Counted from the first letter of the stretch, positions 17,062 to 25,841 are shown. The stretch: DNA of 40,223 nucleotides from JAFGBH01 sp964430915 (GCA_964430915.1 CAYSHT010000003.1:1-40223); one strand, 5' to 3'. Numbers and translations are program-made. The notes: generated by a model not told the origin, from the sequence alone.

Positions 17062-18546
17062 TCAGCCGAGCCCCATAACGGCTCTGGCGGTCATCCTTGC
17101 AAGATCGAGCAAGAAACCGGGATGAATAAAAAGCAGGAATGAAGCAATCGCTGTAAAAACAGGTGGGATGACGGTAAAAACCGGGGCCTCCTGAATCATC
17201 GTCTCTGCATTGAAATTCTCGCCCCGTGAGAAAAAGGCATTGTATGTTATGGGCAAGAAATAGGCGGCATTTAAAAGCGAACTGGTAAGAATAACGACGA
17301 GTATGGGAATCTGATGAGATTTAATACAACCGAGGTCAAGTTACCATTTACTGATAAACCCTCCGAAAGGAGGTATGCCTATCACACTCAAGGAACCAAA
17401 AAAGAAGGCCGCCATCGTAATCGGCATCTTTTTCCCGATCCCCTTTATCTCACTTATCTTTTTGAATCCCGTATGGGCAATAATTGCCCCGGCACAGAAA
17501 AATAAAGTAATTTTTCCAAAGGCATGCATTACAATGTGGATAACACCTCCCGTCATTCCAAGAACGCTTATGAGTCCCCCCGCCATTACGATATAGGATA
17601 GCTGGCTGACAGTGGAATAGGCGAGTCTGGCCTTGAGATCATCCTGTTTCAACGCAAATATGGAACCGATGATAATTGTAATCGATATAAAATAGAGCAG
17701 GAAGACATCGAGAGAGAGCGAGTGCATGAGATCAATGCCGAAAACATGGAAACATATTCTCAATACCGAAAACACCCCTACCTTGACCACAGCTACCGCG
17801 TGGAGGAGCGCACTCACCGGCGTCGGTGCCACCATGGCAGATGGCAGCCACGAATGTATCGGCATTATGGCGGCTTTACCAATGCCCGCGATGAAAAGAA
17901 CGAACATCAGGATCAGCATTCCATCTCCCGCCTTTCCGCTCAGTATGCCCTGATCGGCAAAATCGAGTGTCCCCGTAAAGACATATGTAAGGATAACGGC
18001 AGGCAAAAGAAAGGCTATGGAGGTACCCATAAGATAGGAAAGATACTTTCTTCCGGCAAAGCGGGCCTCCTCGTCCTGATGGTGGGTCACAAGAGAATAT
18101 GTGGAAAGAGACAGCATCTCGTAAAAGAGATAAAGGGTCAGTAAGTTTGCAGAAAAGGCAACGCCGATGGCCGATGATATGGCCAGGGCAAAGAAGGTAA
18201 AATATCGCGTCTGTGAATGTTCCTTGAGGGTACGCATATAACCGATTGAATAGATGGTGGTGACGATCCACAATGATGAAGCAACCAGTGCGAAGAGCAA
18301 CCCCAGTGAATCAACCCGGAATGCAATACCAACACCAGGGAGAATATCGATAAGATTGTAAGTGATCTCTGTTCCCTTGAGAACAAGGGGAACCATAGAT
18401 AAGACTATGCCAAACTTTACGAGAGCAATTAAAATACTGCAGGACTCTCGAAGATTTGGTTTCCTGCCGGCGGCAATAATAAGGAGCGAACCGAAAAGAG
18501 AAACAGCAATGGCCAGCAGCGGTTTTACAGATGAAATCGTTTCCAT
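17062..18546 (-). pseudogene. MrpD/NuoM-like antiporter subunit with in-frame TAA
   Basis: The frame encodes a 494-codon proton-conducting transporter of normal MrpD length. Motifs include NLLTLYLFYEMLSLSTYSL with the helix-5 Glu, IMPIHSWLPSAMVAPTPVSA, HAVAVVKVGVFSVLR with the helix-7 Lys, and PPFGGFISKW. Directly after that Trp there is TAA (17341-17343), where the paralogue at 5474-6967 has Tyr in SKWYL. The same frame then continues with family-like sequence (IPILVVILTSSLLNAAYFLP) to a natural stop at 17062. One base separates TAA from a Tyr codon. It is either a sequencing or assembly error or a recent nonsense mutation removing the last helices. It starts the signalling/Mrp part of the cluster. 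Confidence 0.85.
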
Positions 18547-18595
18547 AAATATTCTTACCCCCAGGTAAAAATGAGCACAATTTTCAATGCAGCAA

Positions 18596-19255
18596 TCAGC
18601 TATATGTTTTTTTAAAGTATCTTTTCACATCACCAAAATTCCGATAATGAATGCACCCAATATCATTTTCCACACATTTTTCAAAGAGAATACTTTTCGC
18701 AAATACAACATCGGCATACTTCGCCGGGCATACATCGGAATATCCGTCTCCTATATATACAACTCTTTCATAGTCGGGCGAAAACCTCTTCAGAATTGAA
18801 GTTTTACAGTTCCCGCATCTATTACACTCTTCATTATGCCAGGGAAACATGACCGACAACGAGCCGTCATCATGGAAAACGACCTTTTTTGAATAGAAGG
18901 CTATCTCTCCGAGATCATATTTTTTGAGTATTGCCTCGATGTAAAAATCAAGGCCGTCTGATACTATTTTGAGATCAAAACTCTTTTCTTTGCAGTATTG
19001 ATGAAAGGCTATGAAATGAGAATCCAGGCAATCACACCCCAGAACAAATCCCAGTATCTCATCTTTCGTTGCCCTGAAGAGAGCGGCCGTCTTCCTGTAG
19101 GCATCCTGTGAACCTATTTCTCCGGCACAGTAGGCACGGTTGATTTCTTCCCAGCCGTCACCGGCAAAGCGCCGTATCACGTTATAACCCATATCGTTCG
19201 TGCTGATGGTGCCGTCAAAATCACATAATACTAAGGTACTTTTATATTTCCTGAC
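18596..19255 (-). CDS. MtnX-like HAD-IB phosphatase (start anomalous)
   Basis: A HAD-superfamily phosphatase resembling MtnX (2-hydroxy-3-keto-5-methylthiopentenyl-1-phosphate phosphatase). Motif II is KIVSDGLDF, motif III and IV lie in KTSILKRF and VVYIGDGYSDVCPAKYADVVFAK, and a CNRCGNCK segment follows the cap. The first ATG in frame (19192) would omit catalytic motif I. However, the frame upstream reads LVLCDFDGTISTND with the nucleophile Asp, so the true start is earlier. Only the codons from 19258 down are open after a TAA at 19259-19261, and they contain no ATG, GTG or TTG. GTC at 19253-19255 lies eight bases after AGGAGG. No methionine-salvage genes are nearby, so the substrate is unknown. 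Confidence 0.8.
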   Translation of the reverse strand, partial: VRKYKSTLVLCDFDGTISTNDMGYNVIRRFAGDGWEEINRAYCAGEIGSQDAYRKTAALFRATKDEILGFVLGCDCLDSHFIAFHQYCKEKSFDLKIVSDGLDFYIEAILKKYDLGEIAFYSKKVVFHDDGSLSVMFPWHNEECNRCGNCKTSILKRFSPDYERVVYIGDGYSDVCPAKYADVVFAKSILFEKCVENDIGCIHYRNFGDVKRYFKKTYS

Positions 19256-19281
19256 TTTTTACCCCTCCTGCTCACTCTTTG

Positions 19282-20109
19282 TTATTTCTCGTGAGGTTCG
19301 GTGCGTATCGAACTATTCTCGATTCCCTTCATTTCTTTTGTGTCTATCTCACCCGTCTTTTCTTCTTTTCCCATATACTTCATAAGCGGTGTCAAAAGAT
19401 CAATCGGTATGGGAAAGAGAGTTGTCGAGTTGTTTTCGGCAGCCACCAGCACCAGAGTCTGAAGGTAGCGCAACTGCAGGGCTATGGGTTGTTCGGCCAT
19501 GATTTTACCGGCTTCGAAGAGCTTCTGGGCCGCCTGGAATTCGCCTTCGGCATTAATGACTTTCGCCCTTCTATCCCTCTCCGCCTCGGCCTGCTTTGCC
19601 ATGGCACGCTGCATTTCCTGGGGAAGGTCGATATGTTTCACCTCTACTGTAGACACCTTGATTCCCCAGGGATCGGTGCTTCGGTCGAGAATTTCCTGCA
19701 ACTGATTGTTTATCTTTTCTCTTTCCGATAAAAGCTCGTCGAGTTCTACCTGACCGCAGACACTCCGCAGAGTGGTCTGGGCAAGCTGCGAGGTCGCGTA
19801 GAGGAAATTTTCAACCTCGACCACAGCCTGATTCGCCGTCATGACCCTGAAATAGATAACGGCATTCACCTTGATTGAAACATTGTCCCTGGTGATCACG
19901 TCTTGGGGGGGAACATCCATTGTGATAATTCGCAGGTCAACTTTCACCATCCTATCGATAACCGGTATCAGGATAATAAGACCGGGCCCTTTGGTATCGA
20001 TGATCCTTCCAAGTCGAAAGATAACACCCCTTTCATACTCATTCAGTACCCTGATAGCCGCTGCTAAAAACAGTACTATCAGGACAACAACCGTAATTAT
20101 TGTATACAT
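19282..20109 (-). CDS. Slipin (SPFH/stomatin-like protein)
   Basis: A 275-residue membrane-anchored SPFH protein. An N-terminal helix (about 3-20, TIITVVVLIVLFLAAAI) is followed by the slipin start NEYERGVIFRLGRI, the core MDVPPQDVITRDNVSI, a segment of alternating heptads (DLPQEMQRAMAKQAEAERDR) and a long coiled coil. It probably forms oligomeric cages or membrane microdomains with the NfeD protease encoded 20 bases upstream, a well-known pairing in bacteria and archaea. The C-terminal tail is charged and poorly conserved. Confidence 0.94.
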   Translation of the reverse strand: MYTIITVVVLIVLFLAAAIRVLNEYERGVIFRLGRIIDTKGPGLIILIPVIDRMVKVDLRIITMDVPPQDVITRDNVSIKVNAVIYFRVMTANQAVVEVENFLYATSQLAQTTLRSVCGQVELDELLSEREKINNQLQEILDRSTDPWGIKVSTVEVKHIDLPQEMQRAMAKQAEAERDRRAKVINAEGEFQAAQKLFEAGKIMAEQPIALQLRYLQTLVLVAAENNSTTLFPIPIDLLTPLMKYMGKEEKTGEIDTKEMKGIENSSIRTEPHEK

Positions 20110-20129
20110 GTTGTACCCCCTCTTGTCTG

Positions 20130-21449
20130 TTATTGCTCATTCACTTTCTCTACCGTGAGATTAAGGCCCTTGACTCCTATAACCCTCACCGGTTCTCCTT
20201 CTTCAATTGCATCGCCACTCGATGCATTCCATACCTCACCCTTTATAAACACCTTCCCATCCTCGTACACACCGGTTATCGCCTTTCCCTCTTTTCCGAT
20301 CATACCTTCCATGCCGGTGGCCGGTTTCCTCATCTGTGCCTTAACGGCAAGTGATATGACACCAACGAAGAAAAGAGAGACGATTGCTATTGTGGGAATC
20401 ATGACGCGAAGAGATACCCTCATCGCCGGTATGGGTGATTCGAAGAGCATCAGTGATCCCAGAACGAGACAAATAATCCCTGCGACGGTCAGCATGCCAT
20501 GGCTCACTACCTTTATTTCTGCAATAAAGAGTATAATTCCGAAGATTATGAGAAGTATGCCGGCATAATTGACGGGGAGCGTCTGCATAGCAAAAAAGGA
20601 AATAATCAGCGAAATACCACCCACGACACCGGGGAGAATCGCCCCTGGATGTGCAAATTCGAAATAGAGCCCTGCGAGACCTATCATAAGGAGAAGATAG
20701 GCGATATTAGGATCGCTCAGCGTCGTGAGAATCCTCTCCCGCAATCCCATTGTTTTCTCATTGATTAGAGCCCCCTTTGACTTAAAAGTCACATCTCCCG
20801 ACGGGAGAGTTATTGTCTTCCCATCAATTTTGTCGAGGAGCTCTGTCACATCGTTCGCCACAATATCGATCACATTTAATGTGAGGGCCTCTTCGGCCGT
20901 AATCGAAACACTTTTCCTCACAGCATCCTCAACCCATTCGGCATTTCTCCCCTTTTTATTGGCGATACTAACTGCGTAAGCCACCGCATCATTTTCGATC
21001 TTTTTGGCCATGGTTTCGTCCATCTTGCCTCCCACGCCCATGGCCACGGGGTGGGCCGCACCGATATTTGTTCCGGGAGTCATAGCCGCCACATGGGCAG
21101 CCATGGTTATCATAACCCCTGCAGAGGCAGCTCGTGCCCCCGAGGGGTGGACAAACAGAATAACGGGTATCGGGGAATTCAGGGTCTCCTTGATGATATC
21201 CCGCATGGCCAGATCAAGCCCACCCGGCGTATCGAGGAGAATTATGAGACCCTGAGAACGGGCGGAATAGGATTCCTCTATGCTTTTTATTATATATTCC
21301 GAAACCGCAGGGGTTATTGCAGCGTCTACCGTAATCACATCGAAGGCAGCGACGGCATCTTCGCCGAAGACCGGATAGCTTGAAAGAGAGAAAAGCACAA
21401 TCACCATGAACGATAAAAACAAAACTTTTAGTTTATTGCCTTTCATCAT
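20130..21449 (-). CDS. NfeD-family membrane serine protease (ClpP-class, long form)
   Basis: A protein of 439 residues from ATG 21449. It begins with a signal peptide (VLFLSFMVIVLFSLSSYPVFG), then a ClpP-like protease domain with LLDTPGGLDLAM, the nucleophile Ser in PSGARAASAGVMI and GTNIGAAHPV. Several transmembrane helices follow (about 230-370) and a C-terminal OB-fold NfeD domain (GKEGKAITGVYEDGKVFIKGE) ends the protein. It processes stomatin-like partners; the slipin gene follows directly. The frame is open up to 21542, but that part crosses the palindromic repeat, while ATG 21449 precedes a normal signal peptide with AAGGA upstream. An ATG at 21446 is also possible. Confidence 0.93.
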   Translation of the reverse strand: MMKGNKLKVLFLSFMVIVLFSLSSYPVFGEDAVAAFDVITVDAAITPAVSEYIIKSIEESYSARSQGLIILLDTPGGLDLAMRDIIKETLNSPIPVILFVHPSGARAASAGVMITMAAHVAAMTPGTNIGAAHPVAMGVGGKMDETMAKKIENDAVAYAVSIANKKGRNAEWVEDAVRKSVSITAEEALTLNVIDIVANDVTELLDKIDGKTITLPSGDVTFKSKGALINEKTMGLRERILTTLSDPNIAYLLLMIGLAGLYFEFAHPGAILPGVVGGISLIISFFAMQTLPVNYAGILLIIFGIILFIAEIKVVSHGMLTVAGIICLVLGSLMLFESPIPAMRVSLRVMIPTIAIVSLFFVGVISLAVKAQMRKPATGMEGMIGKEGKAITGVYEDGKVFIKGEVWNASSGDAIEEGEPVRVIGVKGLNLTVEKVNEQ

Positions 21450-21485
21450 TTCACCGATTTCCTTACATGCTTTAATTTTGACATC

Positions 21486-21629
21486 TCGTAAAAAGTCGAT
21501 ATTCGATGGCAAAGTAAAAAGCTTCGAATTCAAGGCGCGCAAATTCTGAGGAATGAGGCGTACTTACGGTACGCTGCAGTGACGAAGAGTGCAGCGCAAC
21601 GCAGAAGTTGGACTTTTTACGAAGCCATC
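21486..21629. repeat. Palindromic repeat element, family B
   Basis: A 144-base element between udg and nfeD. Outer arms TCGTAAAAAGTC (21486-21497) and GACTTTTTACGA (21611-21622) are perfectly inverted. A second pairing joins GATGGCaaaGTAAAAAG (from 21505) with the right end reading CTTTTTACgaaGCCATC (to 21629). The centre has another palindrome, GCGTACTTACGGTACGC. It resembles short non-coding repeats I recall scattered through deltaproteobacterial genomes, perhaps a MITE or REP-like unit. No transposase frame is inside. Confidence 0.75.
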
Positions 21630-21635
21630 AATTTT

Positions 21636-22379
21636 CTATTTTTTACCCAAAATCTCCATAATCATCTGCATATCACTCCACACCAGTTTCTTCCCGGCAG
21701 GGTTTCTCAAAAGATATGCGGGATGATACGTCGGCATGAGCTCTATTCCATGATAGGTGTGAAATCTTCCTCTCAATTTCGAAATTGGCATTTCTGTCTG
21801 AAGTAGTGTCTTCGCCGCAAATGTCCCCATGGCACATATTACCTTTGGTCTTATGGCCTGGAGCTGCTGTATCAGAAAGGGCTCGCATATCTGTATCTCC
21901 TCCGGCCTGGGATTTCGATTACCCGGAGGACGACACTTCAGGATATTACAGATATAGACGTCGCTTCTTGTCAATCCCATTGCCTCTATGATTCGGGTCA
22001 GGAGCTGACCTGCCCTTCCCACAAAGGGCTTTCCCTGAATATCCTCATTTTCTCCAGGTGCCTCACCCACGAAAACAAGGTCCGCTTCGGGACTACCCTC
22101 GCCGAAGACGAGGTTTTTTCTCGTCCTGTGAAGATCGCATCGCCGGCAGTCTCCGAGCTCTTCGCGGATATCTTCGAGTCTCCGGGCCCTGGAATAGACG
22201 GCGTCGGTTTGCCCTTCGTCCTGAGTTTCTATCGTTACTTCGCTTCCACGTTGAGCATCGCTCGCCCCGTACACAATATTCCCGAAACCCTTCGGCTCCT
22301 CCGATGAAGCTATATGCACCTTCAGGGCCGACACCAGTTCGAGAAGCTCCTTTCGTGTCTCCCTATCACCTTCTCTCAT
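21636..22379 (-). CDS. Uracil-DNA glycosylase, family 4 (Fe-S type)
   Basis: A 247-residue protein. The first 65 residues are a variable helical, polar region, then comes a family 4 UDG core. CRRCDLHRTRKNLVFGEG supplies the first two cluster cysteines, FVGEAPGENEDIQGKPFVG is motif 1 (uracil pocket), CNILKCRPPGNRNP and CEPFL supply more cysteines, and TYHPAYLLRNP is the C-terminal catalytic-site motif. It removes uracil from DNA in base-excision repair, with a 4Fe-4S cluster. The start codon overlaps the end of coaBC by 14 bases. A similar N-terminal extension occurs in SPO1 polymerase-related UDGs of anaerobes. Confidence 0.95.
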   Translation of the reverse strand: MREGDRETRKELLELVSALKVHIASSEEPKGFGNIVYGASDAQRGSEVTIETQDEGQTDAVYSRARRLEDIREELGDCRRCDLHRTRKNLVFGEGSPEADLVFVGEAPGENEDIQGKPFVGRAGQLLTRIIEAMGLTRSDVYICNILKCRPPGNRNPRPEEIQICEPFLIQQLQAIRPKVICAMGTFAAKTLLQTEMPISKLRGRFHTYHGIELMPTYHPAYLLRNPAGKKLVWSDMQMIMEILGKK

Positions 22380-23565
22380 CGCGAATCTTCCTGACCCTGT
22401 GTAATATCCTGTCTGCCACTTCCATCTTATCCATAAGGGGCACCTCTTCTATGGTACCCTCAGGGTCAATTATCTTTACACTATTGGTATCATGCTGAAA
22501 CCCTGATCCTTCCTCGCTGAGATCATTTGCAACGATAAGGTCCATTTTCTTTTCTTTGAGTTTTTTCCTTGCATTCACTATGATGTCTTCCGTTTCCATG
22601 GCAAAACCGACGAGGATTCGATCCCCCTTTATACTACCGATCTCGGAAATTATATCGGGAGTTCTCTCAAGGGAGAGGCTTTTTGTTCCCTCCTCCTTTT
22701 TGATCTTGGATTCCGATACCGATTTCGGTCGATAATCCGCTACGGCAGCTGCTTTGATGATAACCGTCGCATCTTCGATCTCATTTATCACCGTGTCTCT
22801 CATCTCCTCAGCACTTGATACCCCTATAAATTTTATGTCAGCAGGAATATCAAGAGATGTGGGACCGCTCACCAGTGTCACGTCGGCTCCCCTCCTTCGT
22901 GCGCATATCGAAAGGGCAAACCCCATCTTTCCCGACGAATGATTGGATATATATCGCACCGGATCGATCGGCTCTTGTGTTGGCCCTGCAGTTACCACTA
23001 TTTTTTCACCCGCCAGATCCTTCTCCGTCAGAATCGACTCCACTTTCTCCACAATATCTCCGAGCGGCGGGAGCCTTCCCGGCCCCTCAGTCTTGCAGGC
23101 AAGCTCCCCATAGGCAGCATCGGCAAAGTAATATCCCTCCTCAGATAGTCTTTTCATGTTCGACATCACGATACTGTTTTCATACATGGTTGCATTCATC
23201 GCCGGACATATCAGGACAGGCGCCTTCGTTGCAATCACCGTCGTCGAAAGGAGGTCATCGGCAATGCCTGACGCCATCTTGCCAATGATATTTGCCGTTG
23301 CCGGCGCGATCACGATTATATCCGCCGTCTGGGCCAGATTTATATGCGCTATATCTCCCCCTTCAGAAACGGAAAAGATATCATCATAGACAGGATTACC
23401 CGATAGTGTCCACATGGTAAGGGGTGTAATGAACTCCCCGGCACTCTTCGTCATAATTACCCTTACATCGGCACCTTCCTTTACAAATTCCCTCGTCAGC
23501 TCTGCCGACTTATAGGCGGCAATGCCACCTGTTATACCGAGCACAATTCTTTTACCTTTTATCAT
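22366..23565 (-). CDS. coaBC: Bifunctional phosphopantothenoylcysteine decarboxylase/synthetase
   Basis: A 399-residue enzyme with two activities in coenzyme A synthesis. The CoaC half (1 to about 180) is a flavoprotein: GITGGIAAYKSAELTREF binds FMN, IVIAPATANIIGKMASGIAD and LICPAMNATMYEN are the conserved loops, and GELACKTEGPGRLP carries the catalytic Cys. The CoaB half (about 185-399) has VVTAGPTQEPIDPVRYISN and HSSGKMGFALS for nucleotide binding, then KKEGTKSLSLERTPDI. ATG 23565 is used because GGAGAG lies about eight bases upstream and the frame before it is not family-like. It follows lysE by 34 bases. Confidence 0.96.
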   Translation of the reverse strand: MIKGKRIVLGITGGIAAYKSAELTREFVKEGADVRVIMTKSAGEFITPLTMWTLSGNPVYDDIFSVSEGGDIAHINLAQTADIIVIAPATANIIGKMASGIADDLLSTTVIATKAPVLICPAMNATMYENSIVMSNMKRLSEEGYYFADAAYGELACKTEGPGRLPPLGDIVEKVESILTEKDLAGEKIVVTAGPTQEPIDPVRYISNHSSGKMGFALSICARRRGADVTLVSGPTSLDIPADIKFIGVSSAEEMRDTVINEIEDATVIIKAAAVADYRPKSVSESKIKKEEGTKSLSLERTPDIISEIGSIKGDRILVGFAMETEDIIVNARKKLKEKKMDLIVANDLSEEGSGFQHDTNSVKIIDPEGTIEEVPLMDKMEVADRILHRVRKIRDERR

Positions 23566-23599
23566 GACACCAACTCTCCGACGATGTGTTGCTCTTTTA

Positions 23600-24247
23600 T
23601 CATAGTAAATTACCGATACCCCACAATCCGAAATATAACCCGAAAAAAACAAGAAGTAAAGCACAGACACCCGTTATTACCTTATATATTCCTGCGCTTA
23701 AATGCCTCTTACCGCGAGACACGAGAAAGGATATGAAACTGTACCATATAAGATCGGCCAATATATGTCCGACGAAGAAGACTGCCACTCCGAGCAGGCC
23801 GAACTTCATCGATATTACGATATAGCTGAGCCCCACGGTTACCCACCATACAATCCAGTAAGGATTTGCGGCGCTCGTCAGTATTCCCGCCGTTACGGGA
23901 CCACCCCAGGTGGTAACGCCCCCAGCAAATTCCCCTTTGATCTCTCCAAGGCCCCGAAACATAGTAAAAGAAAGCCACAGGAGAAACACTCCTCCGAAGA
24001 TTCCCACGATACCCAGGAAAACCTCGCTCTTCATTACATCGGAAAGTCCCATTACCACGAGAGCGATAAGGACAACCTCGAGAATTCCATGACCGCATAC
24101 GATAAGCGGACCTGCAAAAAATCCCCTCTTTGCGGTCTCGGACACGGTAACAGTCAGTACCGGCCCGGGGACTATGGCTCCGGAAAAAGCGACGGCAAAA
24201 GATGAAAGAAATATACCAATCAAACTATCCAATAAGACATCCCACAC
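23600..24247 (-). CDS. LysE/RhtB-family exporter
   Basis: A 215-residue transporter with six predicted helices. The signature AFSGAIVPGPVLTVTVSETAKRG with a GPG-type loop, followed by GHGILEVVLIALVVMGL and SAANPYWIVWW, places it in the LysE/RhtB amino-acid exporter superfamily. The substrate cannot be read from the sequence. The start at GTG 24247 is uncertain: a promoter-like site ends only about 12 bases away and no ribosome site is visible, so a later TTG such as that at codon 6 is possible. It is the first gene of the - strand run that includes coaBC and udg. Confidence 0.88.
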   Translation of the reverse strand: MWDVLLDSLIGIFLSSFAVAFSGAIVPGPVLTVTVSETAKRGFFAGPLIVCGHGILEVVLIALVVMGLSDVMKSEVFLGIVGIFGGVFLLWLSFTMFRGLGEIKGEFAGGVTTWGGPVTAGILTSAANPYWIVWWVTVGLSYIVISMKFGLLGVAVFFVGHILADLIWYSFISFLVSRGKRHLSAGIYKVITGVCALLLVFFGLYFGLWGIGNLL

Positions 24248-24265
24248 TAGTATTTAAGGGTTTGA

Positions 24266-24294
24266 TACATAACAATTATTATCCCTATCGTCAA
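24266..24294 (-). promoter_or_regulatory. Possible sigma-70 promoter for lysE-coaBC
   Basis: On the - strand TTGACG (24289-24294) and TATGTA (24266-24271) are 17 bases apart, with a TG one base before the -10. The predicted transcript would start close to the GTG start codon of the exporter gene. Confidence 0.4.
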
Positions 24295-24342
24295 CGAAAT
24301 ATGATCAGTCATACGTGAGGTGATAATAACTGAATCTATACC

Positions 24343-24370
24343 TTGCAAATCTTTCCAAGTATATTATATA
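24343..24370 (+). promoter_or_regulatory. Possible sigma-70 promoter for the M23 peptidase gene
   Basis: TTGCAA (24343-24348) and TATATA (24365-24370) are 16 bases apart in an AT-rich stretch, about 33 bases before the ATG at 24403. It diverges from the lysE promoter. Confidence 0.5.
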
Positions 24371-24402
24371 AAAGCACCGATTACGCGGAGAGAGGATTCA
24401 CC

Positions 24403-25737
24403 ATGGGGAAAAAATTCATACGCTACTTTCTTATTTTCATTGTTTTAGTCCTGACGGGGTCGGCAGTGTGGCTCTATACTTACTATTACGAAAGTGAAAC
24501 ACCCTTCGTCAAACTGAGCAAGGATATTGGAACGATAGGGAGGACTACAAATTTCAACATAATTCTCGGTGACCAAAAGAGCGGCCTCAGAAACATCACT
24601 GTCGCCATATCCCAGGAAGGAAAAAAACGCATTCTCCATTCCCAGGACTTCACAACAAGAGGAACACATGAAGAAACCGTTGCTATTACCCTTAATACTC
24701 AGAAATTAAACCTTCGCGACGGAACAGCAACCGTCGACATAGCCGCAGTCGATTTTTCACTCAGGAAAAATAGAAAAAATGTCGCGATTACCGTAACTAT
24801 AGACTCAACGCCTCCTCAGATATATCCGGTAAGCTCCTCACACTATATCAACCAGGGCGGATCCTGTATTTCAATCTACAGCCTATCAGAAAAGTCAGCG
24901 CGAAACGGCATCCTTGTCAATGACGACCTATTCCCCTCCTACCCCATAACGATCGATGAGAAACTATGTTATGTTTCTTATTTTACCATACCGCTCGACA
25001 TAAAAGACAAGAAGGATCTGAAACTCGGCATCTTTGCAGAAGACGTCGCAGGAAACAGAGCGTTCAGCGCAATTCCCTTCCACATCAGAAAGAAAAATTT
25101 TCGAGCCGACAAGATGTATATCAGCAGAGACTTTCTGGAAAGAAAGATGCCGGAATTCCAGCAGATTTATGATACATTACAAGGTAAATCCCTCATTGAA
25201 ACATTTTCATATGTGAATAAAACGATACGGGAGGATAATCTCAGAAATATACAATCAATCTGCAAAAATACCCAACCGAGACAGCTCTGGGACGGAGCAT
25301 TCCTGAGAATGAAAAATGCAAAGACCATGGCATCATTCGGAGATAAAAGGGTCTATTACTACGAGGGGAAAGAGGTAAGCAGAAGTGTTCATCTCGGAAT
25401 CGATCTCGCTTCTACGAGAAATGCGCCCATTGAAGCATCGAATTCGGGGATAGTGGCCTTTACGGGATATCTCGGAATTTACGGCAATTCAATAATTATT
25501 GACCACGGCCTGGGGCTTTTCAGCCTCTATGCCCACCTTGGAGCAATTGATGTAAAGGAGGACGATGCCGTATCGAAGGGGCAACGAGTTGGAAGAACAG
25601 ACACTTCGGGACTTGCGGGAGGCGATCACCTCCATTTCAGCATCATTGTTTCGGGAAGATTTGTTGATCCTAAGGAGTGGTGGGATCCTCACTGGATAAA
25701 AGACAATGTATCGAGAAAGATGGCCTTGACCTTTTAG
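24403..25737 (+). CDS. M23-family peptidoglycan endopeptidase (LytM domain)
   Basis: A 444-residue membrane-anchored protein. An N-terminal helix (about 6-24, FLIFIVLVLTGSAVWLYTYY) is followed by a periplasmic Ig-like region with two-strand repeats, including DSTPPQIYPVSSSHYI, and a linker. The C-terminal LytM domain (about 320-425) has HLGIDLAS, GNSIIIDHGLGLFSLYAHL and GGDHLHFSI, which give the zinc ligands HxxxD and HxH, so it should be active. It probably cuts peptide cross-links in the cell wall. ATG 24403 is chosen from GAGAGAGG upstream and the fit of the membrane anchor. It is transcribed alone and converges with rapZ. Confidence 0.93.
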   Translation: MGKKFIRYFLIFIVLVLTGSAVWLYTYYYESETPFVKLSKDIGTIGRTTNFNIILGDQKSGLRNITVAISQEGKKRILHSQDFTTRGTHEETVAITLNTQKLNLRDGTATVDIAAVDFSLRKNRKNVAITVTIDSTPPQIYPVSSSHYINQGGSCISIYSLSEKSARNGILVNDDLFPSYPITIDEKLCYVSYFTIPLDIKDKKDLKLGIFAEDVAGNRAFSAIPFHIRKKNFRADKMYISRDFLERKMPEFQQIYDTLQGKSLIETFSYVNKTIREDNLRNIQSICKNTQPRQLWDGAFLRMKNAKTMASFGDKRVYYYEGKEVSRSVHLGIDLASTRNAPIEASNSGIVAFTGYLGIYGNSIIIDHGLGLFSLYAHLGAIDVKEDDAVSKGQRVGRTDTSGLAGGDHLHFSIIVSGRFVDPKEWWDPHWIKDNVSRKMALTF

Positions 25738-25783
25738 AAAAGAGAGAAAGGGAACAGTCTTTGTAACTTTCCTTCTCGATGTG

Positions 25784-25814
25784 AATCTCCCCGCCTACAG
25801 GGCGGGGCTTCCCA
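25784..25814. repeat. Palindromic repeat, family A copy 4
   Basis: GAATCTCCCCGCC, loop TACAG and GGCGGGG form a 7-base-pair stem (25789-25795 with 25801-25807), followed by CTTCCC. It lies between the converging M23 and rapZ genes and could act as a transcription barrier, but has no T tract. Confidence 0.6.
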
Positions 25815-25841
25815 GTAAGGAATATGTTTGTTTTATATTGC

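Noticed and set aside
17341..17343. Programmed read-through or recoding at TAA
   Set aside because: TAA is used as a normal stop in this window, and Sec and Pyl use TGA and TAG. A point error or mutation is simpler.
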